DNA from: Ignavibacteria bacterium
GTDB taxonomy: Bacteria; Bacteroidota; Ignavibacteria; Ignavibacteriales; Ignavibacteriaceae
Direction of reading: 5' to 3'
Assembly: GCA_030684555.1 (NCBI GenBank)
Contig: JAUXVN010000088.1
Span: 34,476-98,475 of the forward strand
Length of the DNA stretch: 64,000 nt
This document shows, one piece after another, positions 9,542-19,454 of the stretch (position 1 is the stretch's first letter; each line of letters opens with the position of its first letter). Made by a program: the position numbers and the translations under genes. The notes beneath the pieces were generated by a model, which was not told where the DNA came from, ran no database searches, and saw nothing but the letters and a program-made list of their open reading frames with translations.

Positions 9542-9959
9542 TTTTAAGCTTTTTGACAAAATAATTTTCTTTACTTTTCATTTTACGTTTATCTGAACTT
9601 GACAGATCATCATAACCTACAAGATGTAAAATTCCATGGATAATGAGCCTTAACAGCTCTTCTTTTAGTGTAACTTTATATTTTATAGCATTAAATTCAG
9701 CATCTTCGAGAGAAATAAAAATTTCGCCATCAATAATTGATGCATTCTCACTGTAATTAAAAGTAATTATATCTGTATTATAATCGTGACCAAGGTGCTT
9801 TTTGTTTAGTTCAAGAATTTGAGAATCACTTAAAACATTAATTTGGAGTGAAGTTAGTTCAATAGACAAATCGGCAAGCATGAGCCTAACGATTTTTTTA
9901 ACTTCTCGCTTAGTAAGTTGTGATTTTTTGTAAAAGAAAACAGTTAAATTTTTAATCAT
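9528..9959 (-). CDS. ybeY: rRNA maturation endoribonuclease YbeY
   Basis: From the ATG at 9959 (preferred to an upstream TTG at 9986, which adds a tail without family similarity) the protein has 143 residues. It carries the metal-binding motif HGILHLVGYDD. Ligands are H108, H112 and, at the position of the third histidine, D118. An aspartate there occurs in many Bacteroidota YbeY proteins, so I do not treat it as inactivating. The upstream HDYNTDIITFNY matches the family's TDVLSFPY. YbeY acts in 16S rRNA 3'-end processing and ribosome quality control. Confidence 0.93.
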   Translation of the reverse strand: MIKNLTVFFYKKSQLTKREVKKIVRLMLADLSIELTSLQINVLSDSQILELNKKHLGHDYNTDIITFNYSENASIIDGEIFISLEDAEFNAIKYKVTLKEELLRLIIHGILHLVGYDDLSSSDKRKMKSKENYFVKKLKNEIN

Positions 9960-10055
9960 CAGTATATATAATAAATCTACAGGCAATGAAGCATTTTTTT
10001 TCTAAATAGTCAACTTTAAAATGTTTCATAATTTTTTGACGAGATTATTTATAAT

Positions 10056-10640
10056 CTAATTATCAAAGAATTCATTAAAGGACTGAACGGTTAATTCAGT
10101 ATACTTTTTATAACGATTTGCAGATGCTTCAAAATCCAATATTTCCTTTTCATTTAATTCTCTCACAATTTTTCCTGGGACTCCGGCAACCAAGGTACCG
10201 GATGGAACAATAAAACCAGGTTTAACAACTGTTCCCGCAGCCACTAATGAATTTTTCTTAACAATAGCACCATCTAAAATTACAGCACCCATTCCAATCA
10301 AGCATAAATCTTCAAGTGTACAGCCATGTAAAGTTACACTGTGGCCAATTGTAACTTTATCCCCGATAATGAGTGGATACATATTGTTTGTAACATGTAA
10401 CATTGAGCAGTCTTGAATATTCGTCATATTTCCGATTGTAATATAATGAACATCTCCTCTAATTACTGTGTTGTACCAAACACTGCTATCCTCACCAATA
10501 GTAACATCACCAATTATTTTACTGCCGGAAGCCAAAAATACACTTTCGGCAATTTTGGGTAGTTTCCCTAAATAAGGGAATAATTTAATCTCATCATTTA
10601 ATTTTGATATTTTGGTGGATTCCATCCGTCTCGTTTCCAT
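10056..10640 (-). CDS. gamma-carbonic anhydrase-like hexapeptide protein
   Basis: This 194-residue left-handed beta-helix protein contains GDVTIGEDSSVWYNTVIRGDVHYITIG, NIQDCSMLHV and GHSVTLHGC. Its histidines correspond to the zinc ligands of the YrdA/PaaY/CaiE branch of gamma-class carbonic anhydrases. It could be a true carbonic anhydrase or one of the many family members of unknown activity. The start overlaps the end of the DUF3108 gene by 43 bases, an unusually long overlap. A second ATG at 10625 would shorten the overlap to 28. Confidence 0.85.
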   Translation of the reverse strand: METRRMESTKISKLNDEIKLFPYLGKLPKIAESVFLASGSKIIGDVTIGEDSSVWYNTVIRGDVHYITIGNMTNIQDCSMLHVTNNMYPLIIGDKVTIGHSVTLHGCTLEDLCLIGMGAVILDGAIVKKNSLVAAGTVVKPGFIVPSGTLVAGVPGKIVRELNEKEILDFEASANRYKKYTELTVQSFNEFFDN

Positions 10641-11416
10641 GATTTTAATTCTAAAGTTACATTACCGATTATAACTTTCATTTTTGCGATGATAGGAACT
10701 GCAGCTTCATCGTTTGAAAACCAACCCTCAAAGTAACCTGTCAATCCAAAAACACTTATAAAATCTGTTTGTCCATCCAAACGAATAGTTGAGATATCAT
10801 AATCAATTGCATCTATATTTAACTTCTCAACTTTATCGTAAAAATTAACTTTAGTAAATACTTTTTCTTCATTTACAAAACAGGGTAATGATTCTGATTT
10901 CTTTTTTCCAATATTCATTCTGGCATAATAAAATATTGACAACCCATCATGAAACATAGTTTCAGCATAAGTTGTGGAATCAGTCCAGAGTTCTTCAGGT
11001 TCAACTTTTCCTTTTTTAACTCTTAGTTTCGAATTTTGATAATCGAAAAAATATTCAGTAAATGTTGTGTAAGAATTTTTTCTAACCAATCCTCTGAAGT
11101 AGTCTGAATAAAAGTAATTATTAACTTTACTATAGTAAATCTGATGCAAATCCACAAAAGGAATTCCTGAATATGAATCTATAAAGGCAATTGTTGAATA
11201 GACCGGCTTTGAGTTAACTGATTTTCTATTTAGAATTTTTAGTTTTACTTCTCCAAGTTTAATGAATCCGTATCGAACAACATATGTAATTTCCTCTCCA
11301 ACTTTCATTTCCTTTTGAACATCAACAGAAGAGGAATTGATATTTGAGGAAGATCCATATAAAAATATAAATCCGACAACAAAAACAATACTCAAAATAA
11401 TGAACGAAGTTCTCAT
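10598..11416 (-). CDS. exported DUF3108 protein
   Basis: The 272 residues start with a hydrophobic signal or anchor (SFIILSIVFVVGFIFLYGS). After this comes KVGEEITYVVRYGFIKLGEVKLKI, the typical opening of DUF3108, a beta-rich periplasmic family with a lipocalin-like barrel. A conserved SVFGLTGYFEGWFSNDEAAVPIIAKMKVIIGNV-type segment lies near the end (about 220-255). It overlaps the S41 protease stop by 4 bases (ATGA), so translation is coupled. The family has no established biochemical function; a role in envelope homeostasis is inferred from localisation and neighbours. Confidence 0.82.
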   Translation of the reverse strand: MRTSFIILSIVFVVGFIFLYGSSSNINSSSVDVQKEMKVGEEITYVVRYGFIKLGEVKLKILNRKSVNSKPVYSTIAFIDSYSGIPFVDLHQIYYSKVNNYFYSDYFRGLVRKNSYTTFTEYFFDYQNSKLRVKKGKVEPEELWTDSTTYAETMFHDGLSIFYYARMNIGKKKSESLPCFVNEEKVFTKVNFYDKVEKLNIDAIDYDISTIRLDGQTDFISVFGLTGYFEGWFSNDEAAVPIIAKMKVIIGNVTLELKSWKRDGWNPPKYQN

Positions 11417-13017
11417 TTCAGTTTTGCAATTTCTTTCGCTGTTCCGAATAAAGAATTTGCCTTTTTAATTACATTATCACTTGGAATTAGCACAGAATAC
11501 CATCCGTCATTTTTCCAGTAATTCCGGGCAACTTGCGCTTTTAGTCTGGCGGATATATAAACTTTATCTTTTTGAAATTGCTCTTCATCAAGTTTTACAT
11601 CTTTTGACTTTGCAAACTCTAAAAAGTTCTTTATATCACTTTCAGAAAAAGAAAAGTCTTTTTTAAAATTTTCAAAGTCATCATTGTACTTAGTTTTTAT
11701 TTTATCCCCTTCAGCATCAAGATAGTTTAGAGTATAAAGATAAAAAACATTTTTTCTTAAAAGATTAGCTGTGTAATCAGTTAACTTTTCAGATCGGACG
11801 ATGTAATCAGGAGTAATACCACCACCACCATAAACAATTCTACCTGAATTAGTTTTGTAAGTAGGTCTGCTTGAATCTTTTTCGGCAGAATGCGTTAAAT
11901 TTTCTCCTTCACTTTCGTCTCGTTCCATCAACTCAGAATAATAATCTTTTTTATCTGTGTATTTACGTTGAATAAGTCTTCCTGAGGGAGTAAAATATTC
12001 AGAAATTGTTAACCTAACAGCACTTCCATCAGGTAAGGTAAACTGACGTTGAACGAGTCCTTTACCAAATGAAGTTTCACCAACCACCAATCCCCTATCC
12101 CAATCTTGAACTGCTCCGGAAACAATTTCACTTGCAGATGCACTTCCGCGATTTATGAGTACAATCAAAGGAATTTTTTCATATGGCGAATTTAAGGAAG
12201 CAAAAAAATCTTCATTAAATTCAGCTTTACGCCCACGGGTGTAGACAATTTTTTTATTCCCATCTATAAACAAATCCGTGATTTGAAATGCCTGATTTAA
12301 ATAACCACCGGGATTATTTCGCAAATCAAGAATTAACTGTTTCATTCCCTTTAATTCAAGTTCTTTTAAAGCTGCTAACAGTTCATCGGTAGTTTGTTCT
12401 GCAAAACGTGAAATACTAATATATCCGGTCTTATCATCGATCATAATTTTTGCATCGACAGAATATAACGGAATTTTATCGCGGGTTATTTCATATTCGG
12501 TTAAACCTTTTATCCCTTGTCTCCAAATACTAACCTTTACTTTTGTTCCTGATGGACCTCTAAGTTTTTTCCTAACATCATCATTTGAAATACCAATAAC
12601 ATTCACACTGTCAATTTTCAAAATGCGATCTCCCGCTTGAATTCCAAGCTGTTCACTTGGTCCACCGGTTATTGGTGATACAACAGTGAGAGTATCATTG
12701 ACAATTTGAAATTCAATTCCTACACCTTCAAAGTTCCCACGTGTTTCTTCTTCAACGGCTTCCATTGCTTTTTTAGGAATGTAAACTGAATGAGGATCAA
12801 GTTCATTAAGCATTCCTTTTATTGCAGCTTCAACTAATTTATGTGAATCAACTTCTTCTACATAAAATCTTTGAGTAAAATTCAATACATCATTAAATTT
12901 TTTCAGGTTCTCAATTAAATTATCACCTGACATAACCTTCTGAATTTGAGTGCCGAGTAGAATTCCGGTCGTAAGGATAATTATCATTAATGGAAGTCTG
13001 AATTTTCTATAGTTCAT
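11413..13017 (-). CDS. ctpA: S41 carboxyl-terminal processing protease
   Basis: This 534-residue protein has an N-terminal membrane anchor at about 8-26, a PDZ domain at about 85-175 (EGVGIEFQIVNDTL...GDRILKIDSV) and an S41 protease domain. The catalytic serine lies in NRGSASASEIVSGA and the general-base lysine in SFGKGLVQ, so it is predicted to be active. The LILDLRNNPGG strand is typical. It would cut C-termini of periplasmic or membrane proteins. The C-terminal tail after about residue 400 is charged and lineage-specific. It is followed by DUF3108 with a 4-base overlap and preceded by a Wzi-like barrel gene. Confidence 0.93.
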   Translation of the reverse strand: MNYRKFRLPLMIIILTTGILLGTQIQKVMSGDNLIENLKKFNDVLNFTQRFYVEEVDSHKLVEAAIKGMLNELDPHSVYIPKKAMEAVEEETRGNFEGVGIEFQIVNDTLTVVSPITGGPSEQLGIQAGDRILKIDSVNVIGISNDDVRKKLRGPSGTKVKVSIWRQGIKGLTEYEITRDKIPLYSVDAKIMIDDKTGYISISRFAEQTTDELLAALKELELKGMKQLILDLRNNPGGYLNQAFQITDLFIDGNKKIVYTRGRKAEFNEDFFASLNSPYEKIPLIVLINRGSASASEIVSGAVQDWDRGLVVGETSFGKGLVQRQFTLPDGSAVRLTISEYFTPSGRLIQRKYTDKKDYYSELMERDESEGENLTHSAEKDSSRPTYKTNSGRIVYGGGGITPDYIVRSEKLTDYTANLLRKNVFYLYTLNYLDAEGDKIKTKYNDDFENFKKDFSFSESDIKNFLEFAKSKDVKLDEEQFQKDKVYISARLKAQVARNYWKNDGWYSVLIPSDNVIKKANSLFGTAKEIAKLK

Positions 13018-13025
13018 ACAAAACC

Positions 13026-14693
13026 CTAAATAATTAATTTTAATAAAAAGTATAAACTCCAGTATTTTTGAATTTCATTCAATTGTTTGTTTATACTGAA
13101 ATAATTTCCACCTAATTGTAAATCAATGCCCCGTTTATATTCGTAATTTAGATTAAAAGCGATTTTACGCAAATATTCTTTCTCTCCGTCAAGAAAAGTT
13201 GCGGATACGGAATCAAATGTTCTGTGTCCAAAATTAATATCGCCACCGACATTTCTTATCACATTATTCAAGCTGTCGACGGGATTTGCCCCATGAATTG
13301 AATAACCTAAATTCAATGAAAAATCGAGTTTATAATTAAAACGATAATTCATACTCAAACTTATATTCGAACTGTTTGGCTGTAATTCGGTACCTAAAGG
13401 ATAATAGAAGTTCGAATAATTATTTGAGACTAACCTATGACTGAAAACATACGGATCAATTCTCATATATTCAATATGAAAATCGATGGGAATAATATTG
13501 TAAAAATTATATGAAGAAATACCAATTTGATATAACAATTGATTCCCCCACCAACCGCTTCCTAATTTCGAATAATCAATATCATCCATCAATAAAGTTG
13601 AGTAAAATAATAGTCCATCAATAGAATTGTTTGAGACATCAAAAAATAGTAAGGAATTATCCCGATCTTGACTTGCATGTTCTACGGATTTATAAAAATT
13701 AAACGGATTGATATATGATAAATCCGGTGGACGATTAGAGTAAACTATCATTTCGCCAAAACCAAAATTAAAATCTTTAGAAACAGCAATTCCAATTCTA
13801 TGGTATCCAAAATATTTTTCTTCAATTTTTTGTATTCCACCTGTAATTGAATCAGTCAAAAAACTTTTATTGCCAAGAAGTTTTCCATGGAGATAATCAA
13901 ACGAAAATTTTCCTAATCTTATTGACAATGAAGCATGATCAAATTTAGGAGAGTAAATATCAATTATCGGTTTATTAATTCCATGACCAATACTAATATA
14001 TTCTCTCCCGAGTTTGAATTTGACATTTTCAAAGTCCAATGATAAATGCCCTCTCGTATTATCAAAAAAAGTTTGTTCTGAAGATTCATTTAATTTGAAA
14101 TTATTTGCTAATTCCCGTTCAGTTAAAGCTGTTTTTTTATTTGAAAATACATTACCGTTACTCCCCTCAAGATGAAATCCAAAATGATTCGAAATTGTTC
14201 CTCTAAAAATTCCTGTTAAATTACCTGATATTGAAGGTGATAAATTTGAATATTTATCTGTTGAGATTGATTTAGCTTCCCAAATCGTATTTACAAACAA
14301 AGAACCTTTTCCACTATCTGAATAAAAATAGACGAATCGTTCTTTATCATTAAAAATATTATAATCTGTTTCTTGAAATAAACCTGAAAGATTTTGAGTA
14401 GATTCATTCATATCGTAATAAAACTCTTGAGTGTATCTATTTAACAATTGCAAATCGGTATTGTCGAGTTTTGATTTCTGCTCCATTATTTCTGAGATTA
14501 ACTTTGAAGCGTGACTTCGAGTTATCGGCTTATGAACAAGATCATAATTCACAATAATATTGAGGATTTGCATTCTTTCGAAGTATGAATAAATTTTATG
14601 ATCAATAGAAATATATTCAGCTTGTCCGAAAACAATATTAGATAATAACATTATTAATAATACTTTGGATTTCACTATCTGACCTGTTCCCAT
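13026..14693 (-). CDS. Wzi-like outer membrane beta-barrel protein
   Basis: This 555-residue protein has a signal peptide (KSKVLLIMLLSNIVFGQAEY). Next is an N-terminal region, with IYSYFERMQILNIIV and PITRSHASKLISEI, of the type found before capsule-assembly Wzi barrels in Bacteroidota. The rest is alternating aromatic/polar beta strands with few charged clusters, such as GREYISIGHGINKP. I infer an outer-membrane barrel involved in surface polysaccharide attachment. The overlap with a glycosyltransferase gene (19 bases) agrees with that but does not prove it. Assignment to the Wzi family is by pattern and should be tested by profile search. Confidence 0.65.
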   Translation of the reverse strand: MGTGQIVKSKVLLIMLLSNIVFGQAEYISIDHKIYSYFERMQILNIIVNYDLVHKPITRSHASKLISEIMEQKSKLDNTDLQLLNRYTQEFYYDMNESTQNLSGLFQETDYNIFNDKERFVYFYSDSGKGSLFVNTIWEAKSISTDKYSNLSPSISGNLTGIFRGTISNHFGFHLEGSNGNVFSNKKTALTERELANNFKLNESSEQTFFDNTRGHLSLDFENVKFKLGREYISIGHGINKPIIDIYSPKFDHASLSIRLGKFSFDYLHGKLLGNKSFLTDSITGGIQKIEEKYFGYHRIGIAVSKDFNFGFGEMIVYSNRPPDLSYINPFNFYKSVEHASQDRDNSLLFFDVSNNSIDGLLFYSTLLMDDIDYSKLGSGWWGNQLLYQIGISSYNFYNIIPIDFHIEYMRIDPYVFSHRLVSNNYSNFYYPLGTELQPNSSNISLSMNYRFNYKLDFSLNLGYSIHGANPVDSLNNVIRNVGGDINFGHRTFDSVSATFLDGEKEYLRKIAFNLNYEYKRGIDLQLGGNYFSINKQLNEIQKYWSLYFLLKLII

Positions 14694-15424
14694 ACTTTGG
14701 ATAATGATTTATTTTTTAACACTACCGAAACAGAGTTAAAAAACCATGATGAACTAACATTAATGTAACCATATTTACGATATCTTCTTGGAGATTCATA
14801 AACTGAAATCTCATTTGTGAATAAGATTTTCCCATTCATTCTAATTCTTCTGAATAAATCAAAATCTTCACCGGCGGCTAATAAACTATTGTAGCCATTC
14901 ATATCATTAAAAACTTTTCTTTTAACTACCTGACATTCACCTCTTCCCATACCCATTCCGCAAATATTCATCAATCTGAAATACCAGTTATAAAATCCAT
15001 GAAAAATTTTATCAGAAAATATTTCTTCTTCTTTGAAAATTTGAACTTTACAAGCCATTCCGGAATATTCAGTATTTACAAAATTTGATTCTAAATAATC
15101 AAAGAATTTGAAAACATCATCAAACCGAATATCAGCATTGATAAAAATTAGGATTTCTCCTTCTGCTACTTCAGCTCCCTCATTTCTACCGGAAGCAATA
15201 TTTTGTTGTGAAACATCTGTATGTACTTTTATTCTATCAACATAAGGAATTGCCAAATCAATTGTCTTATCAACACTGCCACCGTCAGAAAGAATTATTT
15301 CTATTGAATAATTTTCCTTTAGTGATGGTTCATTCAATTGTTTTAATAATTGTGGAAGCAGTTTCTCTTCATTTAATGTCGGAATAATTATACTGTATCT
15401 AACTTTTTCTTTACTCAATAACAT
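14675..15424 (-). CDS. family 2 glycosyltransferase
   Basis: This 249-residue GT-A protein has RYSIIIPTLNEEKLLPQLL at the N-terminus, ILSDGGSVDKT, and the metal-binding NADIRF at the usual DXD place. A later GMGMGRGECQVVKRKVFNDMNGY and AGEDFDLFRRIR match the acceptor/catalytic region of GT2 enzymes. No transmembrane helices are evident, so it is probably a soluble or membrane-associated enzyme adding a sugar to a lipid carrier or surface glycan. It overlaps the upstream DUF2279 gene by 10 bases and the downstream barrel gene by 19. The donor and acceptor cannot be read from sequence. Confidence 0.88.
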   Translation of the reverse strand: MLLSKEKVRYSIIIPTLNEEKLLPQLLKQLNEPSLKENYSIEIILSDGGSVDKTIDLAIPYVDRIKVHTDVSQQNIASGRNEGAEVAEGEILIFINADIRFDDVFKFFDYLESNFVNTEYSGMACKVQIFKEEEIFSDKIFHGFYNWYFRLMNICGMGMGRGECQVVKRKVFNDMNGYNSLLAAGEDFDLFRRIRMNGKILFTNEISVYESPRRYRKYGYINVSSSWFFNSVSVVLKNKSLSKVWEQVR

Positions 15425-16401
15425 AACCCTAGAAATACAACATTATTTGTTATTCGAATTCCCGGTAATGGAAAATGGAAATAATTAAAAGTATTTTTAA
15501 CAAATTGCCAACCCGGACCAAAAAGTGGAATCCATTCCGTATCAAAATCCAAGGCAAGATAAAAATTTGATTGTCCACCACCCTGGCCGTCAAGACCAGT
15601 AACACCCATGCCGAGAGCCAGAGTCAAAAAACCGGGCCAATATTGTGCGATGCTGTTTGGTAAAACTTCTTTCATCCTTACCGAAAGCCAAAACTTTTGA
15701 CCTTCATAATCATCTATGATTATATGTTTCTGACCGGCTATAACCCCTTTCTCTTGAAGCTGTCGAGGGTAATAACTGAATTTAAATTGAAAGTTTTTCA
15801 GATAAGGGAAGTAATATTGTCCGATTGGATATAATGCACCTAATAAATCTGCAGTTGCATCACCAGGACTGAATCCCCACTCAGGACCAAATCCATCTTC
15901 AATTTCAACAAATAGTTGATACATAAATGCAGCCGTAGAACCAAAAATAATACTTCTCTCAGGATCAAGATTTGCGGCTTCAAATCCGGAGGCAATACCG
16001 TGACCGATAATCATAGTACCGTACATATGCCCTATTTTGTCAATCCATAATGCATAGTCCCAATCATTTTGGAAATGAAATTTAGTCCTTCTGCTTTTCC
16101 ACCAAGCATTTGCTTGATAAATATGAACTGCAACGCCCGAACCGATAACACCTGCACCAATTCCAAACATAATTGGATAATTGATTTCCTTTTGTAAAGG
16201 ATTAATGTTCTCAAATTCGAATTCATTTTTTATTAAAGTAGAAGGAACTGATCTTTCAAGAAAAAATGATTTTTTAATCTCTAAATTATCAAATGTAAAA
16301 TCTTTATTTGTATTCAAGGAATCTTGTGAGTATAAACAGGATTGCAAAGACATAAACAAAAATATAAATTTGAACGGCAACCAATTCCAAAAGTTTATCA
16401 T
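15415..16401 (-). CDS. exported DUF2279-like protein
   Basis: I start this at the ATG 16401 (328 residues). A TTG at 16428 would overlap the end of lysS. A signal or anchor segment (FKFIFLFMSLQSCLYSQ) is followed by a linker. The core has FHFQNDWDYALWIDKIGHMYGTMIIGHGI, FVEIEDGFGPEWGFSPGDATADLLGAL and a beta-rich C-terminus. The D-K-x-G-H and GFSPGD-x-x-A-D-x-x-G motifs match DUF2279, a family of predicted periplasmic or lipoproteins. Paired conserved histidines and aspartates in membrane-like helices hint at an enzyme, but no activity is established. Confidence 0.7.
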   Translation of the reverse strand: MINFWNWLPFKFIFLFMSLQSCLYSQDSLNTNKDFTFDNLEIKKSFFLERSVPSTLIKNEFEFENINPLQKEINYPIMFGIGAGVIGSGVAVHIYQANAWWKSRRTKFHFQNDWDYALWIDKIGHMYGTMIIGHGIASGFEAANLDPERSIIFGSTAAFMYQLFVEIEDGFGPEWGFSPGDATADLLGALYPIGQYYFPYLKNFQFKFSYYPRQLQEKGVIAGQKHIIIDDYEGQKFWLSVRMKEVLPNSIAQYWPGFLTLALGMGVTGLDGQGGGQSNFYLALDFDTEWIPLFGPGWQFVKNTFNYFHFPLPGIRITNNVVFLGLCY

Positions 16402-16417
16402 AGTAACCAAAATATTG

Positions 16418-17923
16418 TTACTTCTCAATTTTCATTTGAGGAAAAAAGATAACATCCCGAATTGAACTTTGATTAGTCAATAACATAATTAGTCGATCAA
16501 TACCAATTCCGAGTCCGGCAGTCGGCGGCATTCCATATTCTAATGCGCGTACAAAATCTTCATCAATTGATTGAGCTTCTTCATCACCGGCTTCTTTTGC
16601 TTTTAACTGCTCTTTAAATCTTTCCAATTGATCTATTGGATCATTTAGTTCGCTAAATGCGTTGCAAATTTCACGACCGGCAACAAATCCCTCAAATCTT
16701 TCAACGAGACCTTTTTTTGAACGATGTTTTTTTGCTAACGGTGATGTTTCAACAGGATAATCAATTACAAATGTCGGTTGTATTAAAGTATCTTGAATTG
16801 CCACACCAAATATTTCATCGATGATTTTTCCTCTACTTTCTTTACCGGATAAATCACAGCCAAGTTTTCTACCGGCATCTAACAATTCTTGATCCGATAC
16901 GGTTAGAACATCAATATTTAATTTTTCTTTTATTGAATCAACCATAGAAACTCGCTGCCATGGTGGATTAAAATTAATAATTTTGCCATCGAAATTAAAT
17001 TCAGTTGTACCAAATACTTTGATTGATAAATCAGCTATCATATTCTCGACAAACGTCATCATCCATTCATAATCTTTATGAGCTACATAAAGTTCCAACA
17101 TTGTAAACTCAGGGTTATGCGTTCTATCCATTCCCTCATTACGGAAATCTTTTGAGATTTCATAAACGCCATCAAAGCCGCCTACTATTAACCTCTTCAG
17201 ATAAAGTTCATCAGCAATTCGCAGGTACAAAGACATATCAAGTGCATTGTGGTGTGTAACAAATGGACGCGCTGAAGCACCTCCATATAGTGACTGCAAT
17301 ACAGGTGTTTCAACCTCAAGAAGTCCGTATGAATCAAGGTATGAACGTATTGCCGAAATTATTTTACTTCGTTTCACAAAAACATCTTTAATTTCTGGAT
17401 TAACAATAAGATCTAAATATCTTTGTCGATATCTTAATTCTTTATCAGCAAACTGATCATAAATAACTTTATTACCGGATTCATCAACAACTTCTTTTGC
17501 AATTGGGATTGGTCTTAATGATTTTGTTAGAAGTTCCAAGGATTCGGCATGAACAGATATTTCACCGGTTTTAGTTTTAAAGACATAACCTTTGACACCG
17601 ATTATATCTCCGATATCCATAAGTTTGAAATTATCATACGCATCGCCAATCTCATCTTTTTTAAGATAAATTTGAATTTTTCCAAAATAATCTTGTAAAT
17701 GTGCAAATGATGCTTTCCCCATTCTTCTAATTGCCATTATTCGTCCGGCAATTGATACTTCTCTTTTTAACTCTTCCGAATAATTATTTTTTATATCTTC
17801 AGAATTTGAATTTACTTCAAATGAATATGCAAAAGGCTCGACATTTCTATTTTTAAGTTCATCTAATTCTTCATATCGTCTTTTCATTAATACATTTAAA
17901 TCTTCAAATAAGTTTTGTTCCAC
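16418..17923 (-). CDS. lysS: lysyl-tRNA synthetase, class II
   Basis: At 501 residues this has standard LysRS length. An N-terminal OB anticodon-binding domain ([23 protein letters not shown], about 53-140) precedes the class II catalytic domain. Motif 2 is [18 protein letters not shown] and motif 3 is [13 protein letters not shown]. It charges tRNA-Lys with lysine. The C-terminal FFPQMKIEK ends at the same place as the family, so the gene is complete. It lies between dacB (16-base gap upstream) and the DUF2279 gene. Confidence 0.98.
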   Translation of the reverse strand: MEQNLFEDLNVLMKRRYEELDELKNRNVEPFAYSFEVNSNSEDIKNNYSEELKREVSIAGRIMAIRRMGKASFAHLQDYFGKIQIYLKKDEIGDAYDNFKLMDIGDIIGVKGYVFKTKTGEISVHAESLELLTKSLRPIPIAKEVVDESGNKVIYDQFADKELRYRQRYLDLIVNPEIKDVFVKRSKIISAIRSYLDSYGLLEVETPVLQSLYGGASARPFVTHHNALDMSLYLRIADELYLKRLIVGGFDGVYEISKDFRNEGMDRTHNPEFTMLELYVAHKDYEWMMTFVENMIADLSIKVFGTTEFNFDGKIINFNPPWQRVSMVDSIKEKLNIDVLTVSDQELLDAGRKLGCDLSGKESRGKIIDEIFGVAIQDTLIQPTFVIDYPVETSPLAKKHRSKKGLVERFEGFVAGREICNAFSELNDPIDQLERFKEQLKAKEAGDEEAQSIDEDFVRALEYGMPPTAGLGIGIDRLIMLLTNQSSIRDVIFFPQMKIEK

Positions 17924-17939
17924 GATTACTCCAGTTATT

Positions 17940-19454
17940 CTATTTTCGTTTAAAATTTGCTAATCTATTGCAGACTAAATCCTGTATGTTATCAGCAAGA
18001 ACAACAGGAACAGTAAAATTATTTACAATTATTGAAAAAGCGATAGGCTCTTTATCACCGGTGTATGCATACCCACAAAGGCTTCTAACACTATATACAA
18101 ATCCGGTTTTTGCTCGAACATTATTCTGAGCTCTGGTTTTTCTCATTCTGTTTGCTAAAGTACCATCAATCCCGGCTATTGGTAATGAGTTATAGAAATA
18201 AATAAAGTCATCACTTCGATACATATAATTAAGCAGTGTCACAAACTGATTGGGAGTTATTAGATTCATTCGTGATAATCCTGAGCCGTCAAAAATTGCG
18301 ATGTTGTCAGTATTAATTCCCATTTGATTAAAGATGTTTTCCGATGCATCAACTCCGTTTGCAATCGTCCCATAATTTTCTACCTCATACCCAATAACTT
18401 TCATAAGTTGTTCAGCAAAAAAATTCTGGCTGTTTTTATTAATTACTTTAATAATATCTTTTAGAGGAAGTGAATAGTAAGAGAACAAATAATATGAATC
18501 AGAGAAATCAATATCTCTTGAAATGTCATCTATATCAATCGGGAAACCGTTTACTTTAATTCCTTTTTGCAGAAGAACTTCTTTTAAAACAATCATTGAA
18601 TATTGAGTGGGGTTATTTACTGTTGCATAGGCTTTATATGGGCTATTCTTTTGTGTGATTGTTCCATAAACATTAATTACATTAGTACCCCGTTCACGAT
18701 AAATCTTAATTGCAGTGTCAGAATCATTCGGCACAGTAATCACATTATTAATTAGAACAATATATTTTGTTTCAGGTGTAATTTTAATTTCTGCCTTTTG
18801 TCCAATTCGGGTAGGCTTAATTAATAAATCAACACAATTATCATTAAATGAAATTGCAGATGTTGGTGCTGCGTACCAATCTGTTTCATAATCCCATGCC
18901 CAACCTTTGCCTAAGCCTTTATTATCAAATGCATTATCATCTCCTACAATATTTCCGGAGATTTCATCAATCCCCAGTTCTAAAAGTGAATCAGCCCAAT
19001 CATTAAAAACTTTATAAATATCTTCATTGAAAAATCTTCCTGATATTGTTGGATCACCAAAACCACGCACAACTAAATCGCCGCGAAGAATTGGACCATC
19101 CAATTTCCCTTTATAATGAAGTTCTGTTTTGAATTTATAATCCGCACCCAGAATGTTTAATGCAGCTGAAGTCGTAAATAATTTCAGATTTGAAGCAGGA
19201 ATAAAAAGTTTATTTTCATTTTTTTTATAAAAGTATTCACCGGTTACAAGGGATTGAATAACTACACCCCAATTAGCATTACTGAAATTTGGGTCATTGA
19301 AAATATCATCAATTTGCTGCCATAATTCGGGAACAGTTCCAAAAGAAAACTTTGGGACTGAGTCTATTTTAGCTTCTTGCGAATAGGATTCACTTAAAAA
19401 GCCTGATACGATTAAAATAAATAAAATACTAAAAGCGATATTTTTCATAAACAT
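17940..19454 (-). CDS. dacB: D-alanyl-D-alanine carboxypeptidase, PBP4 type (S13)
   Basis: Starting at the ATG 19454, which has a GAAGAAG-rich ribosome site, the protein is 504 residues with a signal peptide ([23 protein letters not shown]). The penicillin-binding motifs are all present: SxxK as SNLK at about 88-91, SxN as SQN in [11 protein letters not shown], and KTG in [10 protein letters not shown]. This is the low-molecular-mass class C PBP fold with inserted domains. It cleaves terminal D-Ala or crosslinks in the periplasm. The start lies inside the end of the pseudouridine synthase gene, so the two are probably translationally coupled. Confidence 0.93.
   Translation of the reverse strand: MFMKNIAFSILFILIVSGFLSESYSQEAKIDSVPKFSFGTVPELWQQIDDIFNDPNFSNANWGVVIQSLVTGEYFYKKNENKLFIPASNLKLFTTSAALNILGADYKFKTELHYKGKLDGPILRGDLVVRGFGDPTISGRFFNEDIYKVFNDWADSLLELGIDEISGNIVGDDNAFDNKGLGKGWAWDYETDWYAAPTSAISFNDNCVDLLIKPTRIGQKAEIKITPETKYIVLINNVITVPNDSDTAIKIYRERGTNVINVYGTITQKNSPYKAYATVNNPTQYSMIVLKEVLLQKGIKVNGFPIDIDDISRDIDFSDSYYLFSYYSLPLKDIIKVINKNSQNFFAEQLMKVIGYEVENYGTIANGVDASENIFNQMGINTDNIAIFDGSGLSRMNLITPNQFVTLLNYMYRSDDFIYFYNSLPIAGIDGTLANRMRKTRAQNNVRAKTGFVYSVRSLCGYAYTGDKEPIAFSIIVNNFTVPVVLADNIQDLVCNRLANFKRK

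Noticed and set aside
9528..9959. YbeY with aspartate instead of the third metal-binding histidine, possibly inactive
   Set aside because: Aspartate at that position is seen in Bacteroidota YbeY proteins and can bind metal, so loss of activity is not supported.
16181..16465. 94-residue plus-strand frame opposite the DUF2279 and lysS ends
   Set aside because: It covers two real minus-strand genes and shows no domain.
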